A stretch of 64,000 bases of DNA. Origin: Echinicola soli (GTDB lineage Bacteria; Bacteroidota; Bacteroidia; Cytophagales; Cyclobacteriaceae). The stretch spans positions 191,501-255,500 of the forward strand of contig NZ_CP041253.1 of NCBI RefSeq assembly GCF_006575665.1, read 5' to 3'. Each line of letters opens with the position of its first letter. Within the stretch, counting starts at the first letter, position 1. Both the position numbers and the translations under genes were made by a program. Shown here in pieces: positions 55,163-64,000 of this stretch. The notes under the pieces were generated by a model. That model searched no databases, was not told the DNA's origin, and was given only the letters and a program-made list of their open reading frames with translations.

Positions 55163-55936
55163 TTAGAATTTAAAGTTTTCTTCTATATATTGATGCGTAG
55201 TGAGTATTTCTGTCCTATCCTCAAATATTGCTATGGTGTGTTCGTAATGTGCCGAGGGTTTCCGGTCAGCCGTTCTGATCGTCCATCCATCTCTTTCTTG
55301 GACGACATTCCTGGTTCCCAGATTCACCATAGGCTCAATGGCGATTACCATACCGTCCTTAAGTAAAGGTCCACTTCCTTTTTTACCGTAATTTGGTACT
55401 TCAGGTGACTCGTGAAGGCTTTTGCCTACACCATGTCCTACAAGCTCTCTTACCACGGTATAGCCTCGGGCCTCGACAAATTTCTGAATGGCATTTCCTA
55501 CATCGCCTATTCGATTACCGAACACGGCCTTTTCAATACCTAGATACAATGACTCTTTCGTGTCCTGGAGCAATGACAATATTTTTGGGGAAACTTCACC
55601 GACAGGGTAAGTATAAGCGCAATCGCTATGAAAACCTTGGTGAAAGACTCCACAATCTATTGAGATTATATCGCCATCTTTCAAAACATTATCACTAGGA
55701 AATCCATGAACCACTACTTCGTTCACGGAAATACATAATGATGCGGGAAAACCATTGTAACCTTTAAAGGAAGGTACTCCTCCGTGATCCCTTATAAATT
55801 CTTCAGCCACTTTATCAAGGTGTGAGGTCGTTACCCCTGCCTTTACAAGCTTGGCCACTTCTCCGTGGGCCTTACCTAATATTTGAGCACTTTCTTTAAT
55901 TAACTGGACTTCTTCTGAAGTCTTGTAGTGTATCAT
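55163..55936 (-). CDS. map: Methionine aminopeptidase, type I
   Basis: Map removes the initiator Met from new proteins. The 257-residue protein has the metal ligands in place: Asp residues in [19 protein letters not shown], His in [20 protein letters not shown] and Glu in [12 protein letters not shown], with the conserved His in EVVVHGFPS. It lies between secY and infA, its standard location. Confidence 0.96.
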   Translation of the reverse strand: MIHYKTSEEVQLIKESAQILGKAHGEVAKLVKAGVTTSHLDKVAEEFIRDHGGVPSFKGYNGFPASLCISVNEVVVHGFPSDNVLKDGDIISIDCGVFHQGFHSDCAYTYPVGEVSPKILSLLQDTKESLYLGIEKAVFGNRIGDVGNAIQKFVEARGYTVVRELVGHGVGKSLHESPEVPNYGKKGSGPLLKDGMVIAIEPMVNLGTRNVVQERDGWTIRTADRKPSAHYEHTIAIFEDRTEILTTHQYIEENFKF

Positions 55937-55937
55937 A

Positions 55938-57254
55938 TTATGCTACTGCGTAATTAGAAGGATTGTTCTTCATGTTTCCACTTTTCATCATCCCTTCATA
56001 ATGCCTCATCAGCAGATAGCTTTCTATTTGACGCAATGTATCCATTATCACCCCTACCATGATCAACAGGGACGTTCCCCCGTAAAACTGGGCAAACTGA
56101 TTACCCACTCCGGCAATCATCGCAAATGCTGGCATTATCGCTACAAGTGCAAGCAATACTGATCCCGGAAGTGTGATCCTGGATATAATATTATCAATGA
56201 AATCTGCTGTAGGAGCTCCTGGTTTCACCCCTGGAACAAATCCCCCGTTCCTCTTCATGTCTTCTGCTATCTGCTCCGGATTTACCGTGATGGCTGTATA
56301 GAAGAAGGTGAAAAGAATAATCATCAAGGCAAATACCAAGTTATATTGCCAGGAAGTAGGATTACTGAACGTGCTACCAATATAGTTGGCAATATCACTT
56401 TCTGAAGACCAAATTTGTGCGATCAGTGCCGGTACAAACATCAAGGATTGTGCAAAGATAATCGGCATTACACCTGATGCATTTACCTTGATTGGGATGT
56501 ATTGACGCTGTCCGCCGTAAACCTTTCCTCCAACTACCTGCTTGGCATATTGTACAGGGATCCTCCTGGTGGCTTCTGTAAGTGCTACAACACCTACTAC
56601 AACGAAGAACAACACAAAGAATTCAATAATCAATAACAACGCACCAGAAGTCCCTTTGGAAACAACCTCTCCGAGAATAGCTCCTGGCAAGTTAGAAATG
56701 ATACCAATCATGATCAGCATAGAGATACCGTTACCGATTCCTTTTTCTGTGATCTTCTCTCCTAACCACATACAGAACATGGTACCCGAAGTAAGAAGTA
56801 TCAGAGAACTGAACATAAACAGCACCTGGCTTACCAATATGGCATCATTAGGAATAGTAGCTTTAATATACCCTATCCCCTGTGCCAGAGTGATCAAAAT
56901 CGTCAGCACTCGCGTGATCTGATTGATTCTTTTTCTACCCGACTCTCCTTCTTTCTGGAGCTTTTGGAAATAAGGTACTCCAACAGTTAATAATTGCAGC
57001 ACGATGGATGCAGAAATGTACGGCATGATACCTAAGCCAAAGATGGAAGCATTACTGAACGCCCCTCCCAGGAATGTATCGATCAAGCCAAAGATCCCTT
57101 CTGATGAACCTTCGAGTTGATTAGGATCAACTCCCGGTAAAACGATATAAGAGCCCAATCTGAATACAACCAGAAAACCGATTGTATTCACGATACGGAT
57201 TCTTAGATCTTCAATAGAAAAGATATTCTTAACTGTTGAGATAAATTTTTTCAT
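55938..57254 (-). CDS. secY: Protein translocase subunit SecY
   Basis: SecY is the channel of the Sec translocon. The 438-residue protein has ten predicted membrane helices, with SIFGLGIMPYISASIVLQLL, GGQRQYIPIKVNASGVMPII and FFYTAITVNPEQIAEDMKRN among conserved stretches. The start reads MKKFISTVKNIFSIEDLRIR. It follows rplO by 3 bases and is co-transcribed with the spc-type cluster. Confidence 0.98.
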   Translation of the reverse strand: MKKFISTVKNIFSIEDLRIRIVNTIGFLVVFRLGSYIVLPGVDPNQLEGSSEGIFGLIDTFLGGAFSNASIFGLGIMPYISASIVLQLLTVGVPYFQKLQKEGESGRKRINQITRVLTILITLAQGIGYIKATIPNDAILVSQVLFMFSSLILLTSGTMFCMWLGEKITEKGIGNGISMLIMIGIISNLPGAILGEVVSKGTSGALLLIIEFFVLFFVVVGVVALTEATRRIPVQYAKQVVGGKVYGGQRQYIPIKVNASGVMPIIFAQSLMFVPALIAQIWSSESDIANYIGSTFSNPTSWQYNLVFALMIILFTFFYTAITVNPEQIAEDMKRNGGFVPGVKPGAPTADFIDNIISRITLPGSVLLALVAIMPAFAMIAGVGNQFAQFYGGTSLLIMVGVIMDTLRQIESYLLMRHYEGMMKSGNMKNNPSNYAVA

Positions 57255-57257
57255 TTG

Positions 57258-57704
57258 TTAAATCTTGTTAACAGTTCCGCCCAGCTTCTCAATTGTTTCT
57301 GAAGCAGAGGCTGAGAAATAATGTGCACTTACGTTTAATTTTGACGTAAGTTCGCCTCTTCCTAGGACTTTTACAACATCTTTTTTAGAAACCAATCCGT
57401 TATCCACAAGGATATCAAACGTAATGGAGTCAGTGTCAAGCTTTTCAGCCAGAGCCTGTAATACGTCTAAATTTATTGGTTTGTACTCAACTCTGTTGTG
57501 ATTTTTAAAGCCAAACTTAGGAACTCGTCTTTGAAGTGGCATCTGGCCCCCTTCAAAGCCAAGCTTGCGGCTGTAACCGGATCTTGACTGAGCACCTTTA
57601 TGACCTCTTGTCGACGTTCCGCCTCTACCGGATCCCTGTCCTCTACCGATTCTCTTACGGTTTTTTACGGATCCTTTTGCAGGTTGTAATGTATGTAATT
57701 TCAT
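57258..57704 (-). CDS. rplO: 50S ribosomal protein L15
   Basis: The 148-residue protein opens MKLHTLQPAKGSVKNRKRIG with the Gly/Arg-rich stretch RGQGSGRGGTSTRGHKGAQS that enters the 23S rRNA core, typical of uL15. It lies between rpmD and secY. Confidence 0.98.
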   Translation of the reverse strand: MKLHTLQPAKGSVKNRKRIGRGQGSGRGGTSTRGHKGAQSRSGYSRKLGFEGGQMPLQRRVPKFGFKNHNRVEYKPINLDVLQALAEKLDTDSITFDILVDNGLVSKKDVVKVLGRGELTSKLNVSAHYFSASASETIEKLGGTVNKI

Positions 57705-57706
57705 GA

Positions 57707-57886
57707 TTAGGCTTCCTCTACTTTTACAAGGTGACTAACTTTTCTTATCATTCCAGCCATCTGTGGAGTATTCTCTACTTCTACAGACTTGTTGATTTTA
57801 CCAAGGCCAAGGGCTACTATGGTAGCTTTTTGATCCTTAGGTCTGCTGATCGTACTTCTTACTTGAGTTACTTTTACCTTCGCCAT
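57707..57886 (-). CDS. rpmD: 50S ribosomal protein L30
   Basis: The 59-residue uL30 reads [20 protein letters not shown] and ends [15 protein letters not shown]. The start at 57886 is chosen because it gives normal length and sits 4 bases after the rpsE stop; a farther in-frame ATG at 57970 falls inside rpsE. It lies between rpsE and rplO. Confidence 0.96.
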   Translation of the reverse strand: MAKVKVTQVRSTISRPKDQKATIVALGLGKINKSVEVENTPQMAGMIRKVSHLVKVEEA

Positions 57887-57890
57887 GTTC

Positions 57891-58409
57891 TTACCCGTTA
57901 AATACTTTAGACAATTTAACACCGCGTTGTTGTGAAACGGCAATTGCATCTCTGATTTTTGACAATGCATCGATGGTTGCCTTCACCACGTTGTGTGGGT
58001 TGGAAGACCCTTTGGACTTCGCCAAAACGTCCGTTACACCAGCACTCTCCAATACAGCACGCATCGCACCACCTGCAATCACACCGGTACCTGGAGCTGC
58101 TGGCTTGATCAATACCAAACCACCGCTATATTTACCAATGGATTCATGAGGAATGGTTCCTTTCAGTATAGGCACTTGTACCAAGCTTTTCTTGGCGTCT
58201 TCGATACCTTTGGTAATAGCATCGGTTACCTCATTGGCTTTACCCAAGCCAAAACCAACAATGCCGTTGCCATCTCCTACTACTACGATAGCTGAGAAAG
58301 AGAAACGTCTACCACCTTTCACTACTTTAGCTACACGGTTGATAGCCACTACTTTTTCCTTAAGCTCTGTATCTGTTGCCCTGATGGGTTTTCTTCTTAA
58401 TTGCGACAT
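57891..58409 (-). CDS. rpsE: 30S ribosomal protein S5
   Basis: The 172-residue protein has the uS5 core [40 protein letters not shown] and the C-terminal domain [20 protein letters not shown]. It contributes to decoding accuracy and the mRNA entry site. It follows rplR after 6 bases. Confidence 0.98.
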   Translation of the reverse strand: MSQLRRKPIRATDTELKEKVVAINRVAKVVKGGRRFSFSAIVVVGDGNGIVGFGLGKANEVTDAITKGIEDAKKSLVQVPILKGTIPHESIGKYSGGLVLIKPAAPGTGVIAGGAMRAVLESAGVTDVLAKSKGSSNPHNVVKATIDALSKIRDAIAVSQQRGVKLSKVFNG

Positions 58410-58415
58410 AATTGA

Positions 58416-58766
58416 TTAAAATTTAAGGCCACCTTCCCTCGCACCTTCTGCGAGAGCTTTTACATTACCATGATACAAGTAGCCATTTCTATCAAAAACT
58501 ACTTCTGTTAATCCGCCTGCTACCGCACGCTCAGCTAACTTCTTTCCTACTTCTTTAGAGGCAGAAACGTTGATATTAGCCTTATTGCCTAGCTCTTTGG
58601 AAGAAGCCTGGGCAAGCGTATGACCTTTAAGGTCATCTACCAGTTGCGCGTATATACCCGTATTGCTTTTGAATACGGACAAACGAGGTCTCACGTCCGT
58701 ACCCGAAATTTTCTTCCGAACACTTCTCTTGATCCTAGATCTTCGTAAATTTTTATTAAAAGCCAT
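58416..58766 (-). CDS. rplR: 50S ribosomal protein L18
   Basis: The 116-residue protein has [40 protein letters not shown] and [20 protein letters not shown], typical of uL18, which binds 5S rRNA. It lies between rplF and rpsE. Confidence 0.98.
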   Translation of the reverse strand: MAFNKNLRRSRIKRSVRKKISGTDVRPRLSVFKSNTGIYAQLVDDLKGHTLAQASSKELGNKANINVSASKEVGKKLAERAVAGGLTEVVFDRNGYLYHGNVKALAEGAREGGLKF

Positions 58767-58773
58767 CTTTCAA

Positions 58774-59331
58774 TTATTTTTTAGCGGCAGTTTTACCAGC
58801 CTTACGTCTAATATGTTCACCTACAAAGCGAATACCTTTACCTTTGTAAGGTTCTACCTTACGTAGCGACTTGATTTTAGCGGCTATTTGCCCGATCAAT
58901 TCCTTATCAATACTCTCTAGCGATACCAACGGGTTTTTACCTTTTGGTGTCTCAGCACTAACTTTGACTTCATCAGGAAGGGCAAAGAAAATATTGTGGG
59001 AGTAACCTAGGGAAAGCTCTAGCACTTGACCCTGGGTAGTGGCTTTATAACCCACACCTACTAGTTCCAATTCTTTCTTATATCCTTCACTTACACCAAC
59101 AACCATGTTGTTGATCAAAGCGCGATACAGGCCATGAAGTGACTTATGCCTCTTCGATTCGGTCGGACGGGTGAATACCACCTCGTTTTCTTCCACCGAA
59201 ACGGCAATGTCGGGATTCACATCCTGAGTCAGCGTACCTTTGGGACCTTTAACAGTAACAACATTATCTGTTGCTACGTCTACAGTAACACCCGCTGGTA
59301 GATTTATTGGTTTTTTACCTATTCTTGACAT
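58774..59331 (-). CDS. rplF: 50S ribosomal protein L6
   Basis: The 185-residue protein opens MSRIGKKPINLPAGVTVDVA and has two L6 domains, with GLYRALINNMVVGVSEGYKK and VEPYKGKGIRFVGEHIRRKA. uL6 sits near the factor-binding site. It follows rpsH after 10 bases. Confidence 0.98.
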   Translation of the reverse strand: MSRIGKKPINLPAGVTVDVATDNVVTVKGPKGTLTQDVNPDIAVSVEENEVVFTRPTESKRHKSLHGLYRALINNMVVGVSEGYKKELELVGVGYKATTQGQVLELSLGYSHNIFFALPDEVKVSAETPKGKNPLVSLESIDKELIGQIAAKIKSLRKVEPYKGKGIRFVGEHIRRKAGKTAAKK

Positions 59332-59341
59332 AACGGTATTA

Positions 59342-59737
59342 TTAATATACGTAACAAAGTACTTCTCCGCCTATTCCTTCAGTACGGGCTTCCTTATCGG
59401 TCATCACACCTCTGGAGGTGGAGATAATTGCAATTCCCAGTCCGTTGATCACCCTAGGAAGTTCATCCTTAGGAGCGTATTTCCTTAATCCTGGCTTACT
59501 TACTCTGGAAAGGTTCACAATGGCATTCTGCTTCGTGGCAGGGTTATACTTCAAGGCAATCTTAATCGTGCCCTGAGGTCCTACTTCCTCGAATTTGTAA
59601 TTCTGGATGTAGCCCTTGTCATGAAGTACCTTTGTCATCTCCTTCTTGATATTAGAAGCGGGGATCTCAACGATACGGTGAGAGGCCTTAATGGCATTTC
59701 TCAACCTGGTCAAATAATCAGCTATTGGATCAGTCAT
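59342..59737 (-). CDS. rpsH: 30S ribosomal protein S8
   Basis: The 131-residue protein reads MTDPIADYLTRLRNAIKASH and ends TEGIGGEVLCYVY with the conserved STSRGVMTDKEAR, typical of uS8. The 82-base gap to rpsN is the largest in the cluster and contains a TAACTTTG promoter element and a GCACGC hairpin. In other bacteria S8 represses its own mRNA, so this leader is a candidate control site. Confidence 0.98.
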   Translation of the reverse strand: MTDPIADYLTRLRNAIKASHRIVEIPASNIKKEMTKVLHDKGYIQNYKFEEVGPQGTIKIALKYNPATKQNAIVNLSRVSKPGLRKYAPKDELPRVINGLGIAIISTSRGVMTDKEARTEGIGGEVLCYVY

Positions 59738-59754
59738 ATTAATATAAGTCTAAC

Positions 59755-59782
59755 TGCACGCCCTAAAGAGCGTGCAAAGTTA
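59755..59782 (-). promoter_or_regulatory. Internal promoter and leader hairpin before rpsH
   Basis: On the minus strand TAACTTTG (complement of 59775-59782) matches TAnnTTTG. It is followed directly by TGCACGC / GCGTGCA (59755-59761 and 59770-59776), a perfect 7-bp stem with an 8-base loop, which would be at or near the 5' end of the transcript. No T-run follows, so it is not a terminator. Confidence 0.5.
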
Positions 59783-59819
59783 CACATTGATTCTTAGAAT
59801 AAAAACTTTTATATGATTT

Positions 59820-60089
59820 TTACCAGCTGGCCTTAGTGATACCAGGAATTTTACCCGCAGAGGCCATTTCCCTAAAGGTCACCCTGTTGATACCAAACTT
59901 CCTCATATATCCTTTTGGACGGCCAGTAAGTTTACATCTGTTATGTAGCCTTACAGGAGAGGCATTCTTTGGCAGTTTATCCAGGGCTTCATAGTCACCT
60001 GCTGCTTTTAGTTCGGCTCTCTTTTTGGCATATTTCGCTACCAGACGTTCTCTTTTTCTCTCACGAGCTTTGATCGACTCTCTTGCCAT
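59820..60089 (-). CDS. rpsN: 30S ribosomal protein S14
   Basis: The 89-residue protein opens [20 protein letters not shown] and has [20 protein letters not shown] and [13 protein letters not shown]. It is the long zinc-independent form of uS14, with a single Cys. It lies between rplE and rpsH; the gap before rpsH is 82 bases. Confidence 0.98.
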   Translation of the reverse strand: MARESIKARERKRERLVAKYAKKRAELKAAGDYEALDKLPKNASPVRLHNRCKLTGRPKGYMRKFGINRVTFREMASAGKIPGITKASW

Positions 60090-60091
60090 AA

Positions 60092-60652
60092 TTATTCTTC
60101 TTTATTGTTGTTTACAAAAGGCATCCCAAAAGCTTTCAACAAAGCATAGCTCTCCTCGTCGGTTTCAGCTGTCGTAACAAAAGTGACGTCCATACCGGAA
60201 ATCCTGTTTACTTTATCGATGCTGATCTCGGGGAAGATGATTTGCTCTTCTACACCCAAAGTGTAATTTCCTCTTCCGTCAAAACCTTTGTCACTGATAC
60301 CTTTAAAGTCCCTTACACGTGGAAGTGCTACACTAGTAAGACGATCCAGGAATTCATACATTCTGTTTCCTCTCAATGTCACCTTCGCACCAATTGGCAT
60401 CCCATCTCTAAGCTTAAAGTTAGAGACCGATTTCTTTGCTTTTGTAGCTACAGCTCTCTGACCGGTGATCAGGGAAAGTTCTTCTACACCTTGGTCTACC
60501 AATTTCTTATCTGCCACAGCAGCTCCGATACCCTTGTTGATGACGATTTTCGACAACTTTGGCACCTGCATCACTGTCTTGTATTGAAATTTCTCCTTCA
60601 GTTCAGGAGCGATTTCTTTGATGTATTTATCTTTTACTCTAGGATTAGCCAT
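60092..60652 (-). CDS. rplE: 50S ribosomal protein L5
   Basis: The 186-residue protein has [40 protein letters not shown] and [20 protein letters not shown], typical of uL5, which binds 5S rRNA and contacts P-site tRNA. It overlaps the rplX end by 8 bases, suggesting translational coupling. Confidence 0.98.
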   Translation of the reverse strand: MANPRVKDKYIKEIAPELKEKFQYKTVMQVPKLSKIVINKGIGAAVADKKLVDQGVEELSLITGQRAVATKAKKSVSNFKLRDGMPIGAKVTLRGNRMYEFLDRLTSVALPRVRDFKGISDKGFDGRGNYTLGVEEQIIFPEISIDKVNRISGMDVTFVTTAETDEESYALLKAFGMPFVNNNKEE

Positions 60653-60989
60653 TGATCACCTCCCCGGTTTTCTTAGAATATCTTACTAATTTTCCATTTT
60701 CTCCTGGCTTCCTTCCTGTCCTGGTGGCTTCACCAGTCTTAGGATCGATCAGCATCAGGTTACTTACGTGAATGGCAGCTTCTTTCTTTTCGATACCTCC
60801 TTGAGGGTTGGCAGCTGTTGGCTTCACATGTTTGGTTACCATGTTAAGGCCTTCCACAATAGCTCTTCTCTTCTCCAAGTTTACCGAAAGAACTTTACCA
60901 GACTTACCTTTGTCATCTCCGGACAATACCTTTACAGTATCTCCTCTTTTGATGTGCAATTTAGGTTGCTTATTCTTTTTTCTTTCCAT
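60645..60989 (-). CDS. rplX: 50S ribosomal protein L24
   Basis: The 114-residue protein contains the KOW segment [20 protein letters not shown] and [20 protein letters not shown], typical of uL24, an early assembly protein. It lies 2 bases after rplN. Confidence 0.97.
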   Translation of the reverse strand: MERKKNKQPKLHIKRGDTVKVLSGDDKGKSGKVLSVNLEKRRAIVEGLNMVTKHVKPTAANPQGGIEKKEAAIHVSNLMLIDPKTGEATRTGRKPGENGKLVRYSKKTGEVING

Positions 60990-60991
60990 GA

Positions 60992-61360
60992 TTACAATAC
61001 TTCAGGTGCCAAAGATACGATCTTCATAAATTGCTTCTCTCTCAGCTCTCTTGCCACTGGACCAAAGATACGTGTACCTCTTGGCTCATCATTATTGTTC
61101 AAAAGAACCGCTGCGTTATCTTCAAAACGGATATAAGATCCATCTTTTCTTCTAACCTCTTTTCGAGTTCTTACGATTACCGCTTTAGAAACGGTGCCTT
61201 TTTTCATATTGCTGGAAGAAAGAGCAGATTTTACTGTCACGACTACTTTATCTCCGATAGAAGCATATCGCTTACCGGTTCCTCCCAGTACTCGGATAAC
61301 AAGCACTTCTTTAGCGCCTGAGTTATCCGCAACACTTAATCTGGATTCTGACTGTATCAT
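60992..61360 (-). CDS. rplN: 50S ribosomal protein L14
   Basis: The 122-residue protein opens [20 protein letters not shown] and ends [12 protein letters not shown], with the internal signature [20 protein letters not shown]. uL14 lies at the subunit interface. It follows rpsQ by 2 bases. Confidence 0.98.
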   Translation of the reverse strand: MIQSESRLSVADNSGAKEVLVIRVLGGTGKRYASIGDKVVVTVKSALSSSNMKKGTVSKAVIVRTRKEVRRKDGSYIRFEDNAAVLLNNNDEPRGTRIFGPVARELREKQFMKIVSLAPEVL

Positions 61361-61362
61361 GA

Positions 61363-61623
61363 TTATTTAGCTCTTTCTATAATTTCTACTAATCTCCAAC
61401 GCTTGTTCTTACTCAGCGGACGAGTTTCACTTATCTTAACGAGGTCTCCTTTGCCACACTCGTTATTCTCGTCATGAACCATAAATTTTGTAGTCTTAGC
61501 AACAAACTTACCGTACATCTGGTGTTTAACCCTTCTTTCTACGGCAACGGTGATGGATTTATCCATTTTGCTGCTGACTACTTTTCCTATTCTTTCTTTA
61601 CGTAGATTTCTCTCAGTAGCCAT
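61363..61623 (-). CDS. rpsQ: 30S ribosomal protein S17
   Basis: The 86-residue OB-fold protein reads [20 protein letters not shown] with [20 protein letters not shown] and [18 protein letters not shown], typical of uS17. It follows rpmC by 7 bases. Confidence 0.98.
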   Translation of the reverse strand: MATERNLRKERIGKVVSSKMDKSITVAVERRVKHQMYGKFVAKTTKFMVHDENNECGKGDLVKISETRPLSKNKRWRLVEIIERAK

Positions 61624-61630
61624 CTTCTTG

Positions 61631-61825
61631 TTATTTAGCTAGTTGTTTGGCGGTCAAGAAAGTCTTCAATCTTGCGATAAGCTTCCTTGTCTCACTAATT
61701 CTATTAGGATTCTCTATAGGAGAAATTGCATGAGCAAACCTCAACTTTGTAAGTTTCTCTTGCTCAGCGGCAATACGCTCAATGATTTCACTCTCGGAGA
61801 GTGCTTGGATTTCAGAGTTTTTCAT
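61631..61825 (-). CDS. rpmC: 50S ribosomal protein L29
   Basis: The 64-residue helical protein has [20 protein letters not shown] and [20 protein letters not shown], typical of uL29 near the tunnel exit. It lies between rplP and rpsQ. Confidence 0.97.
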   Translation of the reverse strand: MKNSEIQALSESEIIERIAAEQEKLTKLRFAHAISPIENPNRISETRKLIARLKTFLTAKQLAK

Positions 61826-61833
61826 AGTTGTTA

Positions 61834-62253
61834 TTATCCTACGTAATCTCTACGCACTACAAATTTTGTACTCACTGGAAGCTTTTGCTGGGCAAGACGA
61901 AGAGCCTCTTGGGCCAATTCTTGGCTTACACCAGTTGCTTCAAAAAGGATGGTTCCTGGTTTGATTACTGCTACCCAGTACTCAGGGGCACCTTTACCCT
62001 TACCCATACGGACCTCAGCAGGTTTCTTGGTGATAGGCTTGTCAGGAAAAATTCTGATCCATACTTGCCCTTCCCTTTTCATTGCTCTGGTCATCGCAAT
62101 ACGAGCTGCCTCGATTTGACGAGAGGTAATCCATCCTGCTTCCAGGGACTTAATACCAAAGTTACCGAAGGCAAGAGTATGTCCTCTTTGCGCGATACCT
62201 TTGATGCGTCCCTTTTGCATCTTTCTATATTTAGTTCTTCTTGGCTGTAACAT
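61834..62253 (-). CDS. rplP: 50S ribosomal protein L16
   Basis: The 139-residue protein opens [20 protein letters not shown] and has [20 protein letters not shown] and [20 protein letters not shown], typical of uL16 by the A-site tRNA elbow. It follows rpsC after 24 bases. Confidence 0.98.
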   Translation of the reverse strand: MLQPRRTKYRKMQKGRIKGIAQRGHTLAFGNFGIKSLEAGWITSRQIEAARIAMTRAMKREGQVWIRIFPDKPITKKPAEVRMGKGKGAPEYWVAVIKPGTILFEATGVSQELAQEALRLAQQKLPVSTKFVVRRDYVG

Positions 62254-62277
62254 GATTTCTCACTTATTGGGTGAAAA

Positions 62278-63006
62278 TTAGTTATTTCTCTTTCTTCTCT
62301 TAGGACCGCCTTCTCTTCTTCTTCGTCCCGCTCCGCCAGATTTCTCATTGGCGATTCCGGCATTTGGAGAAAGATCTCGCTTGCCATAAACCTCACCTTT
62401 GAAAATCCATACTTTGATACCGATGATACCATAGACGGTCTGCGCTTCAGAGAGTGCATAATCGATGTCCGCTCTCAAGGTGTGCAAAGGAATTCTTCCT
62501 TCTTTGTACATCTCAGAGCGTGCCATTTCTGCACCACCAAGACGTCCTGAAAGCTTGATCTTGATACCTTCAGCACCTACTCTCATCGTAGCGGCAATGG
62601 ATTGCTTCATTGCTCTTCTAAATGAGATTCTCGCCTGAAGTTGCTGAGCGATTGATTCTCCTACCAATTTCGCATCCAGTTCAGGACGCTTGATTTCAAA
62701 GATGTTGATCTGAACATCCTTATTGGTAAGCTTCTTAAGCTCTTCTTTCAATTTATCTACTTCCGCACCACCTTTACCAATGACTACACCTGGACGGGCA
62801 GTGTGGATAGTAAGTGTTATTCTCTTAAGCGTTCTTTCGATAATTACTTTTGCAATGCCCCCTTTAGGAATCCTGGCATATACATATTTCCTGATCTTTT
62901 GATCTTCGTACAGTTTGTCGGCAAAATCCCTGCCGCCATACCAGTTGGAATCCCAGCCCTTAACGATACCTAGTCTAAGACCAATAGGGTTAACTTTTTG
63001 TCCCAT
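62278..63006 (-). CDS. rpsC: 30S ribosomal protein S3
   Basis: The 242-residue protein starts [20 protein letters not shown] and has the KH domain [20 protein letters not shown], and [20 protein letters not shown]. The C-terminal tail ([19 protein letters not shown]) is basic. uS3 forms part of the mRNA entry helicase. It lies 9 bases after rplV. Confidence 0.98.
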   Translation of the reverse strand: MGQKVNPIGLRLGIVKGWDSNWYGGRDFADKLYEDQKIRKYVYARIPKGGIAKVIIERTLKRITLTIHTARPGVVIGKGGAEVDKLKEELKKLTNKDVQINIFEIKRPELDAKLVGESIAQQLQARISFRRAMKQSIAATMRVGAEGIKIKLSGRLGGAEMARSEMYKEGRIPLHTLRADIDYALSEAQTVYGIIGIKVWIFKGEVYGKRDLSPNAGIANEKSGGAGRRRREGGPKRRKRNN

Positions 63007-63015
63007 ATTCTAATC

Positions 63016-63405
63016 TTAATTAGCGTTTTCTTTTGTTTCTACTTCATCAGCGGTAACTTCAGAGTTGAACGCATCTACTACCAAAGTCACATGATTTGAT
63101 CTTTTACGAATTCTGTGGGCCCTACCCTGGGGAGCAGGTCTAAGTCTTTTCAGCATTCGACCACCGTCCACTTGAATAGTCTTTACATATAGGTCAGCTT
63201 CTTCAAGTTTTTCGTCTGGATTTTTTGCTTGCCAGTTTGCAATGGCAGATAGCAACAATTTCTCCAGTTTTGCTGCACCGTGATTCGGTGTAAATTTCAA
63301 TATGCTCAAGGCGCTACCTACTCTCTGTCCCCTTACCAGGTCAGCTACAAGACGCATCTTGCGAGGCGACGTAGGTACATTATTTAGTCTTGCTATTGCT
63401 TCCAT
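63016..63405 (-). CDS. rplV: 50S ribosomal protein L22
   Basis: The 129-residue protein has [20 protein letters not shown] and the long hairpin region [20 protein letters not shown], which lines the exit tunnel in uL22. It ends with an acidic tail ([14 protein letters not shown]). It follows rpsS after 2 bases. Confidence 0.98.
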   Translation of the reverse strand: MEAIARLNNVPTSPRKMRLVADLVRGQRVGSALSILKFTPNHGAAKLEKLLLSAIANWQAKNPDEKLEEADLYVKTIQVDGGRMLKRLRPAPQGRAHRIRKRSNHVTLVVDAFNSEVTADEVETKENAN

Positions 63406-63407
63406 GA

Positions 63408-63686
63408 TTATCTTCTTCCTTTATCTTTTTTGGCAATGTGACCTCTAAAGTTTCTTGTAGGAGCAAATTCACCAAGCTTGTGACCTACCATGTTATCTGT
63501 TACAAATACTGGAATAAATTTATTTCCATTATGCACAGCAAAGGTATGGCCTACAAAATCCGGAGAGATCATAGATCTTCTTGACCAAGTCTTGATCACA
63601 GACTTTTTGCCGGATTCGTTCATTGCATCTACTTTTTTGGCCAAGTGATGAGCTATATAAGGCCCTTTTTTTAATGAACGTGCCAT
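63408..63686 (-). CDS. rpsS: 30S ribosomal protein S19
   Basis: The 92-residue protein opens [20 protein letters not shown] and has [20 protein letters not shown] and [20 protein letters not shown], typical of uS19 at the head of the small subunit. It follows rplB by 2 bases. Confidence 0.98.
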   Translation of the reverse strand: MARSLKKGPYIAHHLAKKVDAMNESGKKSVIKTWSRRSMISPDFVGHTFAVHNGNKFIPVFVTDNMVGHKLGEFAPTRNFRGHIAKKDKGRR

Positions 63687-63688
63687 AA

Positions 63689-64000
63689 TTATTTAGATCT
63701 TTTACTAATGATAAACTTGTTTGAATACTTTTTAGGCGATCTGGTTTTCTTACCCTTAGCCAGCAAACCAGTCCTAGATCTTGGGTGTCCTCCAGATGAA
63801 CGGCCTTCACCACCACCCATTGGGTGATCCACAGGGTTCATCGCCACACCTCTTACTCTTGGACGCTTGCCTAACCAACGGTTTCTACCAGCTTTGCCCA
63901 ATACCACGTTCATGTGATCTGCATTAGACACGGTTCCTACGGTAGCTTTACATACACCCAGGATCAATCGCAGCTCGCCAGATGGTAGTTTGATGGCTAC
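63689..64000 (-). CDS. rplB: 50S ribosomal protein L2 (partial, N-terminus outside window)
   Basis: The C-terminal 103 residues of uL2 are present, starting [20 protein letters not shown] and continuing [20 protein letters not shown] and [20 protein letters not shown], the peptidyl-transferase-centre loop with the conserved His. The frame is open to the window edge with no start, so the gene continues beyond 64000. It is followed by rpsS. Confidence 0.97.
   Translation of the reverse strand, partial: VAIKLPSGELRLILGVCKATVGTVSNADHMNVVLGKAGRNRWLGKRPRVRGVAMNPVDHPMGGGEGRSSGGHPRSRTGLLAKGKKTRSPKKYSNKFIISKRSK

Noticed and set aside
57887..57970. Extended N-terminus for L30
   Set aside because: The extra 28 residues lie inside rpsE in another frame; ATG 57886 gives the standard 59 residues.

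Overview
The window is chromosomal DNA of a member of the Bacteroidota, most likely a marine or soil Cytophagales bacterium of the Cyclobacteriaceae type (inference from gene content and gene order; no marker search was possible). Supporting signs are promoters of the form TTTG-N19-TAnnTTTG, the lack of clear Shine-Dalgarno sequences, a fused alpha/beta 2-oxoacid dehydrogenase E1, DUF3109 and DUF922 proteins, GIGT-repeat surface proteins, an S10/spc/alpha ribosomal cluster ending rpoA-rplQ, and C-rich palindromic repeats common in this phylum.

Layout. 1-2.8 kb: two paralogous secreted GIGT-repeat (tail-fibre-like) proteins, the first cut by the window edge. 2.8-4 kb: an AT-rich spacer and the first copy of a dispersed repeat. 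4-8.2 kb (minus): HIT protein, greA, a D-2-hydroxyacid dehydrogenase, mgtE and rsmA. 8.3-15.7 kb (plus): leucyl aminopeptidase, pdxA, then DUF177-rpmF-fabH-efp-accB-accC (translation and fatty-acid synthesis). 15.9-21 kb: a nucleotide-sugar-epimerase-like protein, DUF3109, RNase P RNA, a sigma-54 response regulator without a DNA-binding domain, a 39-residue lipoprotein, a LuxE/PaaK-like protein and a lipoprotein. 21-25.1 kb: fused E1 and, oppositely oriented, alanine dehydrogenase.

25.2-27.2 kb is a mobile and repeat zone: an IS4-family element with a target duplication, followed by the second and longest repeat copy, itself interrupted by a small inverted-repeat element. 27.3-29.8 kb: orphan hutH and a divergent LysR gene. 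30-33.5 kb: secreted GH20 hexosaminidase, secreted endonuclease/exonuclease/phosphatase protein and a convergent DeoR-family repressor; TTTCGTT-type boxes lie before the hexosaminidase and in the 1.1 kb spacer behind deoR, where a short hairpin-plus-terminator transcript candidate is found. 34.7-39.6 kb: secreted and lipid-anchored proteins and a sulfite-oxidase/cytochrome c pair. 40.2-43.3 kb: thiM-thiE-thiD-tenA under a TPP riboswitch. 43.4-47.1 kb: luciferase-like monooxygenase, cysM, cysE, a small outer-membrane protein and ftsB/divIC.

47.2-49.2 kb is a decayed island with a DUF4143 ATPase pseudogene and hairpins, lying between ftsB and eno. 49.2-51.6 kb: eno and carA. From 51.7 kb to the end (all minus) runs the ribosomal-protein cluster rplQ-rpoA-rpsD-rpsK-rpsM-rpmJ-infA-map-secY-rplO-rpmD-rpsE-rplR-rplF-rpsH-rpsN-rplE-rplX-rplN-rpsQ-rpmC-rplP-rpsC-rplV-rpsS-rplB, with rplB cut by the window edge.

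Most of the window is ordinary housekeeping DNA. No complete new defence, biosynthetic or mobile system was found. The signals best worth follow-up are the four-copy repeat family with its nested insertions, the putative small RNA linked to DeoR-type boxes, the HTH-less sigma-54 regulator, and leader hairpins before greA, fabH and rpsH.
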